Assembly: GCF_964204645.1 (NCBI RefSeq)
Contig: NC_134033.1
Coordinates: 1,921,631-1,981,630, forward strand
Origin: Tubulanus polymorphus
Lineage: Eukaryota; Nemertea; Palaeonemertea; Tubulaniformes; Tubulanidae
Reading direction: 5' to 3'
Length of the DNA: 60,000 nt
Position numbers and translations under genes: made by a program. Position 1 is the first letter of the stretch. The number at the start of each line of letters is the position of its first letter. Shown here one piece after another: positions 23,610 to 35,879 of this stretch. The notes beneath the pieces were generated by a model. The model searched no databases, was not told the DNA's origin, and saw only the letters and a program-made list of their open reading frames with translations.

Positions 23610-24000
23610 ATGTCCACGTCCAAGCGGTCATCAGGTGACCACCACCGATGTGGTCACCTGAAACAAACCTTAATTGACGACCAACTAAACGGGACCGCTG
23701 AAAAGTGGTCCTAAAAATGACCACTATCGCCGGATGACCACTAAGATGTCAGACCAGGAAGGTGTGGTCACTCATCTGAAAGAAGAATGACCATTCAATA
23801 TGTGGTCAATCGATGATCACTTCTAAAAAGTAACTGCTTAGATGTGGTCACTCATCTGCCCACCTCAAGTGACTGCATAAGCTTTGGTCATGTTAACAGA
23901 TAAATGACTACTCCCAAACAGTGGTCATCAGTTAATTGACCACTCCCAACAGCGGTCATCAGTTAATTGACCACCTCGAACAGTGGTTAGAACTTAACGA
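23610..24000. repeat. Palindromic GTGGTCA/TGACCAC array
   Basis: At least 14 GGTCA or TGACC words in about 380 bp, in both orientations. CAGGTGACCAC (23632-23642) and GTGGTCACCTG (23650-23660) form an 11-bp perfect stem with a 7-nt loop. GTGGTCA-N9-TGACCAC occurs at 23921-23943, and a near copy follows. Confidence 0.8.
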
Positions 24001-24303
24001 TATCTAAAGGTGAATTTACTTCGAAAATGGTTTTTCAAATTATGCGTCAACGTGTCCTTCAAAAAATCAATTATTGTCAGATCGATATCGCAGTTCTTCG
24101 GACTAAAAAACAAAACTCAAGAATCATTTCATAATCGATTACTCCCAGGTGATGCTGACCTCCGTGAATCTGTACCCGTTACCCCTGACAGTTGTGACCG
24201 GGACGACCCGTGTTACCCCGCGGGCTGCGATTATTGTTTGTACATAGTTCCAAGGTTAAGATTATGATCGGAATTAATGGTGTTTATGCGTTGACGACGA
24301 CAT

Positions 24304-24535
24304 GATGACAGCTTCCTCCAATAGATGGCGATGACTTTCTAAAATAGATTCCCATAAATTCATCGCTTCAACACTAGATGGCAGCACCATCTTAAATAAT
24401 CTAAGCAGACGGACACGATGACAGCTTCCACCAATAGATGGCGATGACTGTCTAAGATAAATTCCCATAAATTCGTCGCTTCAACACTAGATGGCAGCAC
24501 CTTCTCTCAGAATGCAAGCAGACGGACACGATTAG
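24304..24535. repeat. 113-bp tandem duplication carrying CTCF-like cores
   Basis: Two units start GATGACAGCTTCCTCCAATA (24304) and GATGACAGCTTCCACCAATA (24417). Each has AACACTAGATGGCAGCACC, a match to the CTCF core ASYAGRKGGCR, plus AATAGATGGCGATGAC. Confidence 0.85.
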
Positions 24536-25389
24536 TACTTAGATAAGCCGATAGATGGCGAAGTGGTGCGATGAGAGGAAGCAGACTGATTTATGGTAAA
24601 CGACTCCCGTCGCGAGACAGGGCAGTCGTGCGTGGTAGTCGTGGTAACCGTCACATCGCAACAATCGTCTGCTGATAGAGGGAGCCACCGTCCGTAAATC
24701 AATCAGCAAAACAAACTGTTGATCGGTCGAAGCGTGAACCAGACTTTCCAAATAATCCATTCATGAATCTAATCAGAATAATATCGGAGGGAAGTTTTTA
24801 TATAACGTCCACAGAATGAGCTAGCGTGATGAAAGATATTTCTGTAAGAAGCGCAGTCAGGAAAAAGAAAGATCTGCCCTTACAAGATATTTCAAACATT
24901 TCTGGTCAAAATTGAGAGGAGAGGCGAGGAGAAAGGAGAGGTGACAAGAGAGGTGAGGAGAGAGAGGAGGGAGTGAGGGGAGAGTAAGAAGAGAGGTGAA
25001 AAGAGGAGGGAGCGCAGAATTCAGCCGTAGTTAAATTAACAAGTACCAATTATTTTGAGTTACGAAACGGCAAATTTCGAAAACGTCGAATAAAGAGGGG
25101 ATTGAAATATTGAGGTAAAATTAAATCTGTCATTGCCTCACATTTATCACGTTTTCCTTCCCTCGCACAATATAACGACCAGTTTCTGTTGGTAGTTTGT
25201 CGTTAGAACATTTGAAAATACAAATCATAACTGTAGTTGCCGAATCAGAAAAAAAATGAAAAAATAGTGCTTTAGACACCAGTCTGATTTACGTAATCGA
25301 TATGTTAAGCATTTGCTAGAAGGGGTAGAAGGGGAGTGTATTGACCGCACTAGACATGTATGGGGGGATATAGTGAAATAAATGAGACA
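24536..25389. other. Non-coding intron sequence
   Basis: GA-rich tract at 24915-25015. Otherwise unique, no gene seen. Confidence 0.45.
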
Positions 25390-25692
25390 GGTAGGACAGG
25401 GGGAGGAGGGTTTGTGGATTGAACACTCAGGATGGGTATAGCCGGGGGAGGAGGGTTTGTAGATTGAGCACTCATCAGGGTCGGGTATAGCCGGGGGGAG
25501 GGGGGTTGTAGATTGAACACTCATCAGGGTCAGGTATAGCCGGGGGAGGGGGGTTTATAGATTGAACACTCATCAGGGTCGGGTATAGCCGGGGGGAGGG
25601 GGGTTTGTAGATTGAACACTCATCAGGGTCGGGTATAGCCGGGGGGAGGGGGGTTTATAGATTGAACACTCCATCAGGGTCGGGTATAGCAC
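25390..25692. repeat. ~50-bp minisatellite with GTATAGCCGGGGGAGGGGGG
   Basis: About six units of GGGTATAGCCGGGGGGAGGG, GGGTTTGTAGATTGAACACT and CATCAGGGTC. Each unit has long G runs. Confidence 0.93.
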
Positions 25693-25859
25693 AGTGTACA
25701 TATAGACTTCTGTCACTCTATTGCAAACATTTCCACATGCAACAGAATATTTTATACTGTATAAATTCTCGAGGGTGTCGTTAGATAATTCTGCTAAAAT
25801 CATCCGAGGTCGCGTTGAAAATTCCATTACACAAACAAATATTGGAGCACAGCTGCGTC

Positions 25860-26290
25860 TAATGAGGGGTAGGGGGACCTTGAAATCATTTTCAGGACAA
25901 TCAGAATTTCTTTTTAAATTTTGAAATCTAATCAAGGGTAGGGTGACCTTGAAATATTTTTTAGGATAATAAAATTTTTTTAAATAATTTTGAATCACGG
26001 GACCTTGAGATCATTTTTAGGACAATCAGAATTTTTCTTGAAATTTTGAAATCTAATCAGGGCTAGGGGGACCTTGAAATCATTTTTAGGATGATAAAAT
26101 TTTTCTTAATAATTTTGAATCAGGGGTAGGGGGGTTAGGATAATAAATTTTTCTTAAATTTTGAATCAAGGATAGGGGGACCTTGAGATCATTTTTAGGA
26201 CGATCAGAATCTTTTTCTAAAAATTTTGAATCTAATCAGAGGTAGGGTCACCTTGAAATGATTTTCAGGACAATCGATCAGAATTCTGTT
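25860..26290. repeat. ~66-bp minisatellite with GGTAGGGGGACCTTGAAATC
   Basis: About seven units of AATCTAATCAGGGGTAGGGG, GACCTTGAAATCATTTTTAG and GACAATCAGAATTTTTCTT, with indels. Confidence 0.88.
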
Positions 26291-26994
26291 TTTTGCCTCC
26301 CACATGAGGGAAGGGACTAACGTGTCAACAACACGTATAAACTAGCATCGACAGCCTGATAGATCGATGTACCTCCTCCTCCTCGGGGAACACGCGGATA
26401 TCCGGAGATGGGAGACACACGAATCTAATCCGTAATAAACACATATTTCCCTAGTACGGTAATCCATCCACGCGTTAATGATTGACAGGCAATCATCACG
26501 TAGTGGTAGTAGTTACTCTCAACTCGCAGTGGTACCGCATAGAGACTCTGAGATATCAACAGTTACAGTACGGACTCCGGAGTCCGGGACACGCTAATCT
26601 ATTCGTAAAAATGGTGATCAAGATGAAATGTTAGGTTTAAGAACCAACTCCAGGGGCCGGTTGCATGGTCATGGCCAGTCTAAGACCAACTTAGTTCTAT
26701 AGCCAATCTAACAACTTAAGACCAGTCTTAAGATTTAAGACCACTTTTTTGACTTAAGTCACGACTGTGCAACTGGCCCCAGGGCCCAGTTCCAAAGGCT
26801 TAAACCAGCCGAATACCATTTTGGGCCAGTAGCCAGGACAAGTCTTATACCAATTTTCCTTAAAAAAAACGTGTTTCTGAATTCAATTCTCCACTCCAGT
26901 CTTCCCTTAGAAAATCAATTTTTTAATACTTTTACATACGTTAAAATTGCTCAGAAATTTAGAGTCACCCTAGAAAATTCCTAGCAATCAGTTT
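26291..26994. other. Non-coding intron sequence with satellite fragments
   Basis: 47-bp satellite words at 26680-26740, followed by diverged copies. No gene seen. Confidence 0.45.
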
Positions 26995-27235
26995 GACAAG
27001 GTCATCAGAGAATGGTAGCTGGTATTGTTAGTGAATAGAGTCACCTCACGCCTGACTGATCACCTATCACCAGCTATCTGACAAACTTACGAACTGAACC
27101 AGTCACCACAGTTCTGTGGTCTATTGGTAGAACACAGGATTTGGAACTCGGGGACCCAGGTTCAAATCCCAGTGGTGGCTAAGATTAGTGTGAAGCTTGT
27201 CCTAGGAGTGGTACAAAGGACAGGGCCAGGGGTAT
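26995..27235 (+). mobile_element. SINE-like element with tRNA-related part (copy 2)
   Basis: The head GGTCATCAGAGAATGGTAGC...GTGAATAGAGTCACCTCACG is followed by a tRNA-like stretch at about 27114-27180 with an A-box-like TGGTCTATTGGTAGAAC and a B box GGTTCAAATCC. The T and acceptor stems do not pair well, so it is not a working tRNA gene. The copy at 45910-46170 shares head and tRNA part. Confidence 0.7.
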
Positions 27236-29128
27236 TTTGAGGAAAAAAATGTTTTGCCCTGATTTTGTCATTTTCGCAAATTTAGGGAAAGACAAACCCA
27301 GTCCGGTAAGGGTTAAAACAACCTCTGAAGGACGGGTTTTAATACCGAGCGTCGATACTCGGCAGACGACTTACCCAGATAATCCTCTGTTCATCGGTAA
27401 TGATCGTCCAGCGACGGTGCCAGAACTTGAAATTACCGTTACGACTGTACATCATTTTAAACGCACCGCTAACGCCACCTGGCGGTGACGACGATGCTCG
27501 TGAAACTAGACGCCTAACGTTCGAACACTTTCACGATTTCGTAGTTGATGAACATTTTTATATCGAACAACATCACGACCGTGAAAACCGAAACTTTTTC
27601 GCTATCTCAAAAATTCCTTTCGCCGAAAAAAAATAATCCGGATTTATCTCGATATGTCAATATCGATATATCTATATAAGTATATATTTCTCGTAATCCA
27701 ATTAAGAGTTAATTACGTTAATTACCGGACGACTTTCGGGGGGATAGCCTAGCGAACAATTCTTGACCCATTTTCGACCGAATGGGAACAGGTCCATGTA
27801 AAAACTCCGTACTCAGTTTTGTCTATCCAAAGTTTCCGCCCAATTTGGTAAAATCATATTCGAATTAACGGGCAAGATTTCAAAAACCTTTTCATCTAGA
27901 TTTTTCAAATCAGTTTTCTATGCTAACCGTGTTTCGACGAGAATGAGAAGCTTTTCCGGAAATAAATACGTCCTCGGAGACAAGGCCTCGCTCTTAAGAA
28001 ATCTATTTCAACCGTCTAAATGTCAACGAGATCAACAAATCCCTATAAACCGCAATTTCATGCATTAACCTTTGCGACCACTTCGTAAAAAGTTACCGTA
28101 ACTTTACGCTCCTAATCCGTCGGGTGATTCGTCCTTAGAGCGGGCGTATGAATACGTAGCGCGTAACGATACGAAATAGTTCCAATTTCGTCGAGCGTAA
28201 AAAGGCTTTCGACGCCGTCAAAATCGTCGGCGTCTGCTACGAGACTAATTCTATCTACGTACGGATTTAAACGCGTTTTTCGAGACATTACGTTCACGAC
28301 GTCTGCCCGGAGTCCGAGTCCGTCTGCCGTGCGTCCGTCTGTTCAGCTCGACCGCGAATATCGACGACGTCACGTTTCGAATTGTCGTATTTCATTTTCG
28401 AATCAACGGTTTGGATAAAAAACACAAACATCTTTTGGCGCAAAACTCGTTAAAATCCAATCCCGAGAATCGAAATTTTATCATCATCGAAATCCTTCAT
28501 TTCGCTTTCAAAAAGTGTTTTAGGTAAAACGAGAAAAAAAAAAGTTTGTGTAAATTTTCCAAGATCGCGAAAATTATCCAGACGATTTTGATGGCGGTTG
28601 CTTTTCATAAAAAAAGAAAATAAGAAGCGAGAATTTCTCTATTCACAAACACAATTCATAATTCATAAAATCTTTCTCCTATAACGATCACGGCTTCCTC
28701 CGAGTTTACGACCACGCTGACCGGGTTCGAGTACTTAAAATACCCGTCGTCGCTGATTTCCTGATCGTCCGACGATTGTTCGAATATTTTTCCCTCGTTA
28801 ACAGTTCGTTAGCGATAACGATGTTAATTGTTATAATTAGGTTTATATAATCGTCGTATGGTCGTTGTTTTTTCCACGCTACTGTCGACGCAGTAGGAAA
28901 CGTCGCGGTCCTTGCCCGGTTCCTGACCTACGTACGAATGGTTAATCGAATCGATCTCATTTATACATTTCTATCACCTATGTATAGTTAACAATAACCG
29001 GGACCAGATCTACAGTTGGGTCTTGAGCTTAACCGCGGTCTAAGCTCAATTCGGTCTAGTTTCACCGATGAAACTTAAGACATGACTCATGCCTGTGCAG
29101 CGGAATCTGGTTCCACAATTGAGACTTA
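27236..29128. other. Unique intron sequence, no gene recognised
   Basis: A stretch unusually free of tandem repeats. At 27470-27489 the minus strand reads TCACCGCCAGGTGGCGTT, a strong CTCF-like core. Open frames here resemble nothing known to me. Confidence 0.4.
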
Positions 29129-29389
29129 AGCCACGATCACACGTGCCTAATTCGGCCCGGAACAACTATTCACACGGGTGCCAAATGGGCCCGAGCTCAA
29201 CCAAAAACGTCGGACCAGGCCCGAGCCAAATTTTAGCACCAGACAAAAAATGATTGCGTTTGAATTGCAACTGGTACCGGAAATGATCCACTTCGCTTTG
29301 TTAGAGCATTGTTTAGTATCTAGTGAATGGTTTACGTGCGAAAGCGCTCTCTAATTAGGCACGGGCCAAATTTGGCCCGAGCCGCTTTA
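29129..29389. mobile_element. MITE family 2, copy 2 (opposite orientation)
   Basis: Starts AGCCACGATCACACG and contains the inner words GGCCCGGAACAAC, GGTACCGGAAATGATCCACT and CGGGCCAAATTTGGCCC in reverse order relative to 14817. The far end is truncated after GGCCCGAGCCG. Confidence 0.7.
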
Positions 29390-29697
29390 GGATAAGCCAG
29401 GTAACAATCATTTTGGTCCAGTTACACAGTTACGTAAGTCTCGAGATAAAACCAGCGTAAACCGGTATAATATTTATCTATGACTGGAACCGCAGGTATG
29501 GTTACAGTAAACATGGTTTAGAAATGTAGAAATGAGAATCAGTGAACAGTTCAACAAAGAGAGGAATCAAAGATCGGTCTTTTCTGGAGGAATCAAAGAT
29601 CGGTCTTTTCTGTAGATTTGCAGTTTAGTCTTGTATTAGCTTTAAAATGATATATCATAATCATGTATATGATAAGGATAACATTAATGTTGCCGAC

Positions 29698-29735
29698 AGG
29701 ATAGTGGATAGGATAGTGGATAGGATAGTGGATAG
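29698..29735. repeat. 12-bp repeat AGGATAGTGGAT
   Basis: Three tandem copies of AGGATAGTGGAT. Confidence 0.85.
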
Positions 29736-30014
29736 ATTTGTGGATTGATAATTGCGTTGACCGTTGATGATATTCATTCAAGGTCTCAGACGGAGATGAT
29801 GAAACTGACGATGAAAGGTTTCGACAATTTAATGATTCCCGTAAAGTGTAGTTTAAATAAAATGATCCGACACCGAGATTCTGTATTAGAGATGATTGAT
29901 TACTGAACCGGTGAGGAGCAGGTCTGGACCTCGTGAGAGCTGAAATACTCGCGGAGATACAGCACTATATAAGAACCCCATCACCTTCATGGTTTTGTAG
30001 ACAGAATTAATGAA

Positions 30015-30440
30015 ACCTTGCTTGCTACAGCAATGTCGTACTGTTCACTAGCAACACCTGGTAGATCCTCACTCGCCACAAGTGGAATCCTCTATTGCCA
30101 CAGTAGTTGATGTCCTACTACACACTAGCGACACCTGGTGTAATGCCACTTGCCATAATGGATCTTCACTTGCAACAAGTGGAATCCTCTATTGCCACAG
30201 TAGTTGATGTCCTACTACACACTAGCGACACCTGGTGTAATGCCACTTGCCATAATGGATCTTCACTTGCAACAAGTGGAATCCTCTATTGCCACAGTAG
30301 TTGATGTCTTACTGCATTCTAGCGACACCTGGGGGATCCTCACTTGCCACAAGTGGAATCCTATATTGCCGCAGTAGTTGATATCCTACTGCACACTAGC
30401 GACACCTTGTGGATGCACCACAAGTTGAATCATCGATATC
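30015..30440. repeat. ~80-bp minisatellite with CTCF-like core, array 2
   Basis: Five to six units of the family seen at 2985. Two units near 30115-30300 form a longer exact duplication that includes GTAATGCCACTTGCCATAAT. Confidence 0.9.
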
Positions 30441-30664
30441 TGCATTTCAGAACACGTTGGTCCTCAGACATTCTGACAGAAAAAAAACGATTAATCATCG
30501 CAGAAAGTAACTGACCCCCCACGCCGACCTGATTCTGACACAGACCTTATGGTTCTATGACAAGAAACTATCGAATTACCAACTTATAATCAATAAGTGT
30601 CGAGTAATATGAGAAGACGGACGTTGCATTCATACAATCTTAGTCTGTTACATAGTCGAGACTT

Positions 30665-31210
30665 CAATATAAGACCAGTCTAAGCTCATCATAGTTCTAT
30701 AGCTAATCTAACAACTTGAGGCCAGTCTAAGCTCATTTTGGTTCTATAACCAATCTATCAAATTAAGACCAGTCTAAACTCATTTTGGTTCTATAACCAA
30801 TCTAACAACTTAAGACCAGTCTAAGCTCATTTTGGTTCTATAACCAATCTAACAACTTAAGACCAGTCTTAGCTCATTTTAGTTCTATAACCAATCTAAC
30901 AACTTAAGACCAGTCTAAGCTCATTTTAGTTCTATAGCCAATCTAACAACTTAAGACCAGTCTAAACTCATTTTAGGTCTATAACCAATCTAACATCTTA
31001 AGACCAGTCTAAGCTCATTTTAGTTCTATAACCAATCTAACATCTTAAGACCAGTCTAAGCTCATTTTAGTTCTATAGCCAATCTAACAACTTAAGACCA
31101 GTCTAAACGCATGTCGGTTCTATAACCAATCTAACAGCAGATTAAGACAAATCTTAACTTATTTTAGTTTAGTTTTAAACCAATCTATTAACAACTTAAG
31201 ATAAATACTA
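30665..31210 (+). repeat. 47-bp satellite, longest array
   Basis: About eleven tandem units of AACTTAAGACCAGTCTAAGC, TCATTTTAGTTCTATAACCA and ATCTAAC. Confidence 0.95.
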
Positions 31211-31499
31211 GTTTCAGATTTGAGCACCATCGATCCATTTTCTACTTGATATTCTGTCTGAGTCACAATCGACGAGGTGAGGTACACCCGCAATCAACAG
31301 TATACGGGTTACCACGGCAACTCAACGGGGAGTCTATTGTTGTATGGGGTACGTTTTTTACCTACGCTCATGACTACAGCTCATGAGTTCGTTAACGCGC
31401 ATCAGAAACAGCAAAAATCATTCTACCACTGGTATCAAGAACATTTCAAAATCAGAGCTTAGTTCTCGTTCGAAGTGGTTAGATCGTTTAGAGACCCCC

Positions 31500-32050
31500 A
31501 AAAAAACTAAACCTTGCACAGATGTGGCTTAGATTTAAGATTCATTTTAGTTCTATAGCCAAGCTAACAGCTTAATACCAGTTAAAACACATTCTGGTTC
31601 TATAACCAATCTAACAACTTAACCATTTCAGTGTGTCTACACTGCAGTGCGGTGTACGAATCAGTGATGGATTTTGCTAGAACACCGCACTGTGGTGCAT
31701 TGATTTTATTAGCAATTACTAATTATCTCTCTTGAAAGATGGCAGCACCTGTCAAACATAGTGAAATATGAGTAACTAACGATACACCGCACCATGGTGT
31801 AGACGCACTATAGTGCTATTCCTAAGACCAGTCTAAGCTCATTTTGGTTCTAGAACCAATCTAACAACTTAAGACCAGTCTAAGCTCATTTGGTTATATA
31901 ACCTATCAAACAGTTTAAGACCAGACTAAGCTCATTTTGGTTCTATGACCTATCAAACAATTTAAGACCAGACTAAGCTCATTTTGGTTATATAACCTAT
32001 CAAACAGTTTAAGACCAGTCTAAACACATTTATATTCTATAATCAGTTTA
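31500..32050 (+). repeat. 47-bp satellite array interrupted by a MITE
   Basis: Units at 31530-31618 and 31826-32050 flank a truncated piggyBac-type MITE. The array resumes with TAAGACCAG exactly where the TTAA of the unit was split. Confidence 0.9.
31618..31825. mobile_element. piggyBac-type MITE, copy 2 (3' truncated)
   Basis: Starts TTAACCATTTCAGTG (one change from the consensus end), with GTCTACACTGCAGTGCGGTG and GATGGCAGCACCTGTCAA inside. It ends after TAGACGCACTATAGTGCTATTCC without the right terminus. Confidence 0.8.
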
Positions 32051-32384
32051 AGAATTCAAGTTCCTACTGACGCAACTTTTGAGGCTTTAAGCACTGTCTA
32101 GACATAAGAGGTTGCGCGCAAAGATTTTGCAAACAAAAAGAAACATCTTTTAGAATTCAGAATAGGTTTGGAGAACAAGAACAGAGTCTAAGTGATGCAC
32201 GGTCTGTGATGATGATATTAGAATTTCAAATTTATCGAGTCTCGTTGAATTTGACTTTCAAACAAATTCGATTCACGCACTCAGACGCAGACTCTAATTT
32301 CCATCTGCCGAATTCGAAAAAAATTTGCACTTTTCATCAGATTTAAATCTAGTTCATGGCTTTCATGAAATGCGACTGTGGCAA

Positions 32385-32730
32385 TAGAGGATTCTGCTTG
32401 CAGCAAGTGGGGATCCACCAGATGTCGCCAGTGTGCAGTAAACATTAACTATTGCAACAATAGATGATTCCTACTATTGCAACAATAGATGATTCCACTT
32501 GTGCCAAATGAGGATCCACAAGGTGTCACTAGTGTGCAGTAGGACATAGACTACTGCAGCAGTGGAGGATTCCACTTGTGGCAAGTGAGGATCTACTAGG
32601 CGTCATTAGTGTCCAGTAGGACATCAACTACTGCGGCAATAGAGGATCCACCAGGTTTCGCTAGTGTGCAGTAGGACATGAACTACTGCTGCAACTGATG
32701 GTTCCCCTGTCATCAGGTGTTGCTAATAGT
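32385..32730 (-). repeat. ~80-bp minisatellite with CTCF-like core, array 3 (reverse)
   Basis: Four units in opposite orientation to arrays 1 and 2: GTGGCAAGTGAGGATCCACC, AGGTGTCACTAGTGTGCAG, TAGGACATCAACTACTGC. Confidence 0.88.
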
Positions 32731-33119
32731 TATCAACGTTTGATCAATGTTCAGTAACACCACCTGGTGGCACGTCTGGATTTACGGGAAACCTGGTTGT
32801 AGCACGACCGGTGCTGCAGAATTGGATTTCACTGCTGTCTATATTCGTGTACACTCTCGAGGAATCAATGATAACTCATCTGTCTGTCGCCTGATTAAAC
32901 CAGCCCCGAGCAGACGACTCACGGTCGAATAGAAAACTGAATCAAAATTTCAACAAAAACCATCGTAGCGATCAGCGGATAAAAACACGCGCTAAACAGC
33001 GCAAAATAATGAGTGTTTGGTTCATATAAGCAATTTCGGGGAGGAGTCGGCTTGCAGTCCCAGTTCAACAGACGCAGGTTCAAAGTCAGGTTTCAAATGT
33101 ATTAGATCGGCCCGAGTAA

Positions 33120-33650
33120 GCAGGGCAGGTTATCAGTAATTGGTCGCGATGTGGGCAGGTTATCAGTAATTGGTCGCGGAGTGGGCAAGTTATCAGTAAT
33201 TGGTCGCGATGTGGGCAGGTTATCAGTAATTGGTCGCGATGTGGGCAGGTTATCAGTAATTGGTCGCAGAGTGGGCAGGTTATCAGTAATTGGTCGCGGA
33301 GTGGGCAGGTTGTCGGTAATTGGTCGCGGAGTGGGCAGGTTGTCAGTAATTGGTCACGGAGTGGGCAGGTTGTCCGTAATTGGTCACGGAGTGGGCAGGT
33401 TATCAGTAATGAGTCTTGGAATGGGCAGGTTGTCCGTAATTGGTCACGGAGTGGGCAGGTTATCAGTAATGAGTCTTGGAGTGGGCAGGTTGTCCGTAAT
33501 TTGTTTCGGAGTGGGCAGGTTATCAGTAATGAGTCTTGGAGTGGGCAGGTTGTCCGTAATTGGTCTCGGAGTGGGCAGGTTATCAGTAATGAGTCTTGGA
33601 GTGGGCAGGCTGTCCGTAATTGGTCGCAGAGTGGGCAGGTTATGATAAAT
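33120..33650. repeat. 30-bp minisatellite with GTGGGCAGGTTATCAGTAAT
   Basis: About 18 units of GTGGGCAGGTTATCAGTAAT plus TGGTCGCGGA. Because 30 is a multiple of three, it opens a 164-aa frame of VGRLSVIGRG repeats. I take this as an artefact of the period. Confidence 0.93.
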
Positions 33651-34019
33651 CGGGCTGAACGAGTGGGCGGCTCTGCTCCGGATGGAGGAGTCGGAGGGAA
33701 GCGCGTTGATTAAGACGGTAGCTATGACTCATAGATCGTATCGCGGTAAATGAAGAGACATTCGGAATACTAATCACTATCTGTACGTCTGCTGCTGGTA
33801 CTGTCGCTGCTGCGTCTGCCTGAGTTTCTGAGAACGTATCGCTCGCTGTAAGACAATTTGCATCGGATTCTTAACCATCGTCATCAACGTGACTCGAGTA
33901 TCTACGGATACCCGCGTATCAATGAGTCAGGATACAGTCAGATCACCCTGAAATAGCGATTCACGCAAGGTCACTGGCTAACAGGCAGTGTGTAAGCGAT
34001 AAGAAGGGCCGACATAGAT

Positions 34020-34640
34020 AGAAGAGGGAAAGAAGAGCAGGAGAGACTGAGGAAGAGAGAGCGAAGGAGTGAGATAGGTTTATAGTGGGCAGGGATTGAG
34101 ACCCAGGTAGGTGGGGCCAAGTCAAAGGGACGGAATCAAAGGGCTTTCAGTGAGACAGGGTTAAGAAGAGGGGAAGAATGGATGGATAGTAGACGAGAGG
34201 AGAGAGGGAGAAAGGAGTGACAGAGGAAAGAGAGAGGACGGGAAAAGAGGAGACAAAGGAGAGGGGGTATCCAGTAAACATGTGGCATTGACCATAAACC
34301 CCTGTCGTTGAAGACAAGAGAGGATGGAAAGTAGAGGAGGCGAGAGAGACTGAGAAAGAGAGAGGAAAGGAGGACTGAGATTTATCGTGGGCAGGGGTAG
34401 AGACCCGAGCAGGGGAGTGGAGGTCAGAGAGATAGAACCAAAGGGCTTTCAGTGAGACAGGGTAAAGAAGAGAGAAGTGTGGGAGGATAGTATAGTAGGG
34501 GAGTAGAGAGGAAGAGAGAGAAGAAAGGAGAAACAGAGGAGAGTAAATGGGGAATAGAGGAGATGAGAGAGGAAAGAGAGAGGACGGGAAAGACAGGAGA
34601 GACAGAGGAGAGAGGGATAGCCTCTAAACCCCGATCATTG
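34020..34640. repeat. ~300-bp purine-rich tandem duplication
   Basis: AAAGGGCTTTCAGTGAGACA and GTGGGCAGGG...GAGACCC occur at about 34085-34165 and again near 34387-34465, inside GA-rich sequence. No gene. Confidence 0.7.
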
Positions 34641-34974
34641 AAGGCCTATCACGACTTCTGACAAATGCAAACATTTACCACAGTTCTTTGCACAGTTTCT
34701 GAATGGCCTCTTTTTCTGTTGATCCAACGAAAAAGTACGTCGAACTTTCCCATTGAGACGAATGATTAATTCAAAGGAACAGAGATTCTCTCTCTCCGGA
34801 GTCGGTGATGCATGAATAATATCAGTATAGAATCAGAGTGTGAAGAGAACGAGGTTGACAGTCGGAGCAGACGACGACCGATAGACAGACAGACGGACGG
34901 AATACGAAATCACGATTCGTCTGTAACTAATAAAATATAAAGAGACGAGAGATTGAGAGAGAAGTGCGTCATTA

Positions 34975-35365
34975 TTCCTACAACAGTGGAGGGCATAATT
35001 CCTACTTGAGCAACAGGGGAGGGCATAATTCCTACTTGAACAGGGGGGGGCAACAGGGGAGGGCATAATTCCTACTTGAACAGGGGGGGGGGCAACAGGG
35101 GAGGGCATAATTCCTACTTGAGCAACAGGGGAGGGCATAATTCCTACTTGAGCAACAGGGGAGGGCATAAATCCTACTTGAGCAACAGGGGAGGGCATAA
35201 TTCCTACTTGAACGAGGGGGGGCAACAGGGGAGGGCATAATTCCTACTTGAGCAACAGTCCTACTTGAATGAGGTAGGGCAACAGGGGAGGGCATTATTC
35301 CTACTTGAGCAACAGTCCTATTTGTACGAGGTAGGGCAACAGTGGAGGGCATTATTCCTACTTGA
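34975..35365. repeat. ~30-bp minisatellite with GGGGAGGGCATAATTCCTAC
   Basis: About twelve units of GCAACAGGGGAGGGCATAAT and TCCTACTTGA, some with G7-G9 inserts. Confidence 0.93.
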
Positions 35366-35879
35366 GAATAGGTAGAGACTAGAGGCATAGAGAAGGGTTA
35401 GATCTAATCCAGTCGAACTCAGGGAATGGAAGGCACAAGAGAAAAGAGGGGGATGAATTTGTGTTATAGTAGTTCTTCTGTGTCTATTACTGTTAACTGG
35501 GAAGGGGTCAGAAGTGTCTCTGCCATTGCTCTAGAAATGTGGGACAATATTAGGTAAAATCGACGGTCAACGCGATCTAGTCCGATCCCCGTTGCTCTAC
35601 ATGAAGTGGTCCGAGAACCGGGACAGGATCGGAGAGATTGCCTAACAAACAGTCGATTAAGACTGGTAGAGGCAGTGAGAGCATCGGGTAAGGGTACCAG
35701 AAAACATGCAGTAGGAATTGGAGTAATTAGTTCGATACAATTCCATCTTATACGCGGTACTCGATCTCGTCTTGAGAGAGAAACATCCTCGGCCGTCGAC
35801 GGTGTTTTTATCGTCCGGCGTTTGATTGATAACCGGGTCCAAGGTCAAGCATTGACAAAACATGGCCTGGATATCGGAC

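Noticed and set aside
27114-27185. tRNA gene
   Set aside because: A and B boxes are present, but the T and acceptor stems do not pair. It is shared with another copy inside a larger repeat, so it is called SINE-like.
33151-33645. 164-aa plus-strand open frame of VGRLSVIGRG repeats
   Set aside because: It is produced by a 30-bp minisatellite whose period is a multiple of three. There is no other protein signal.
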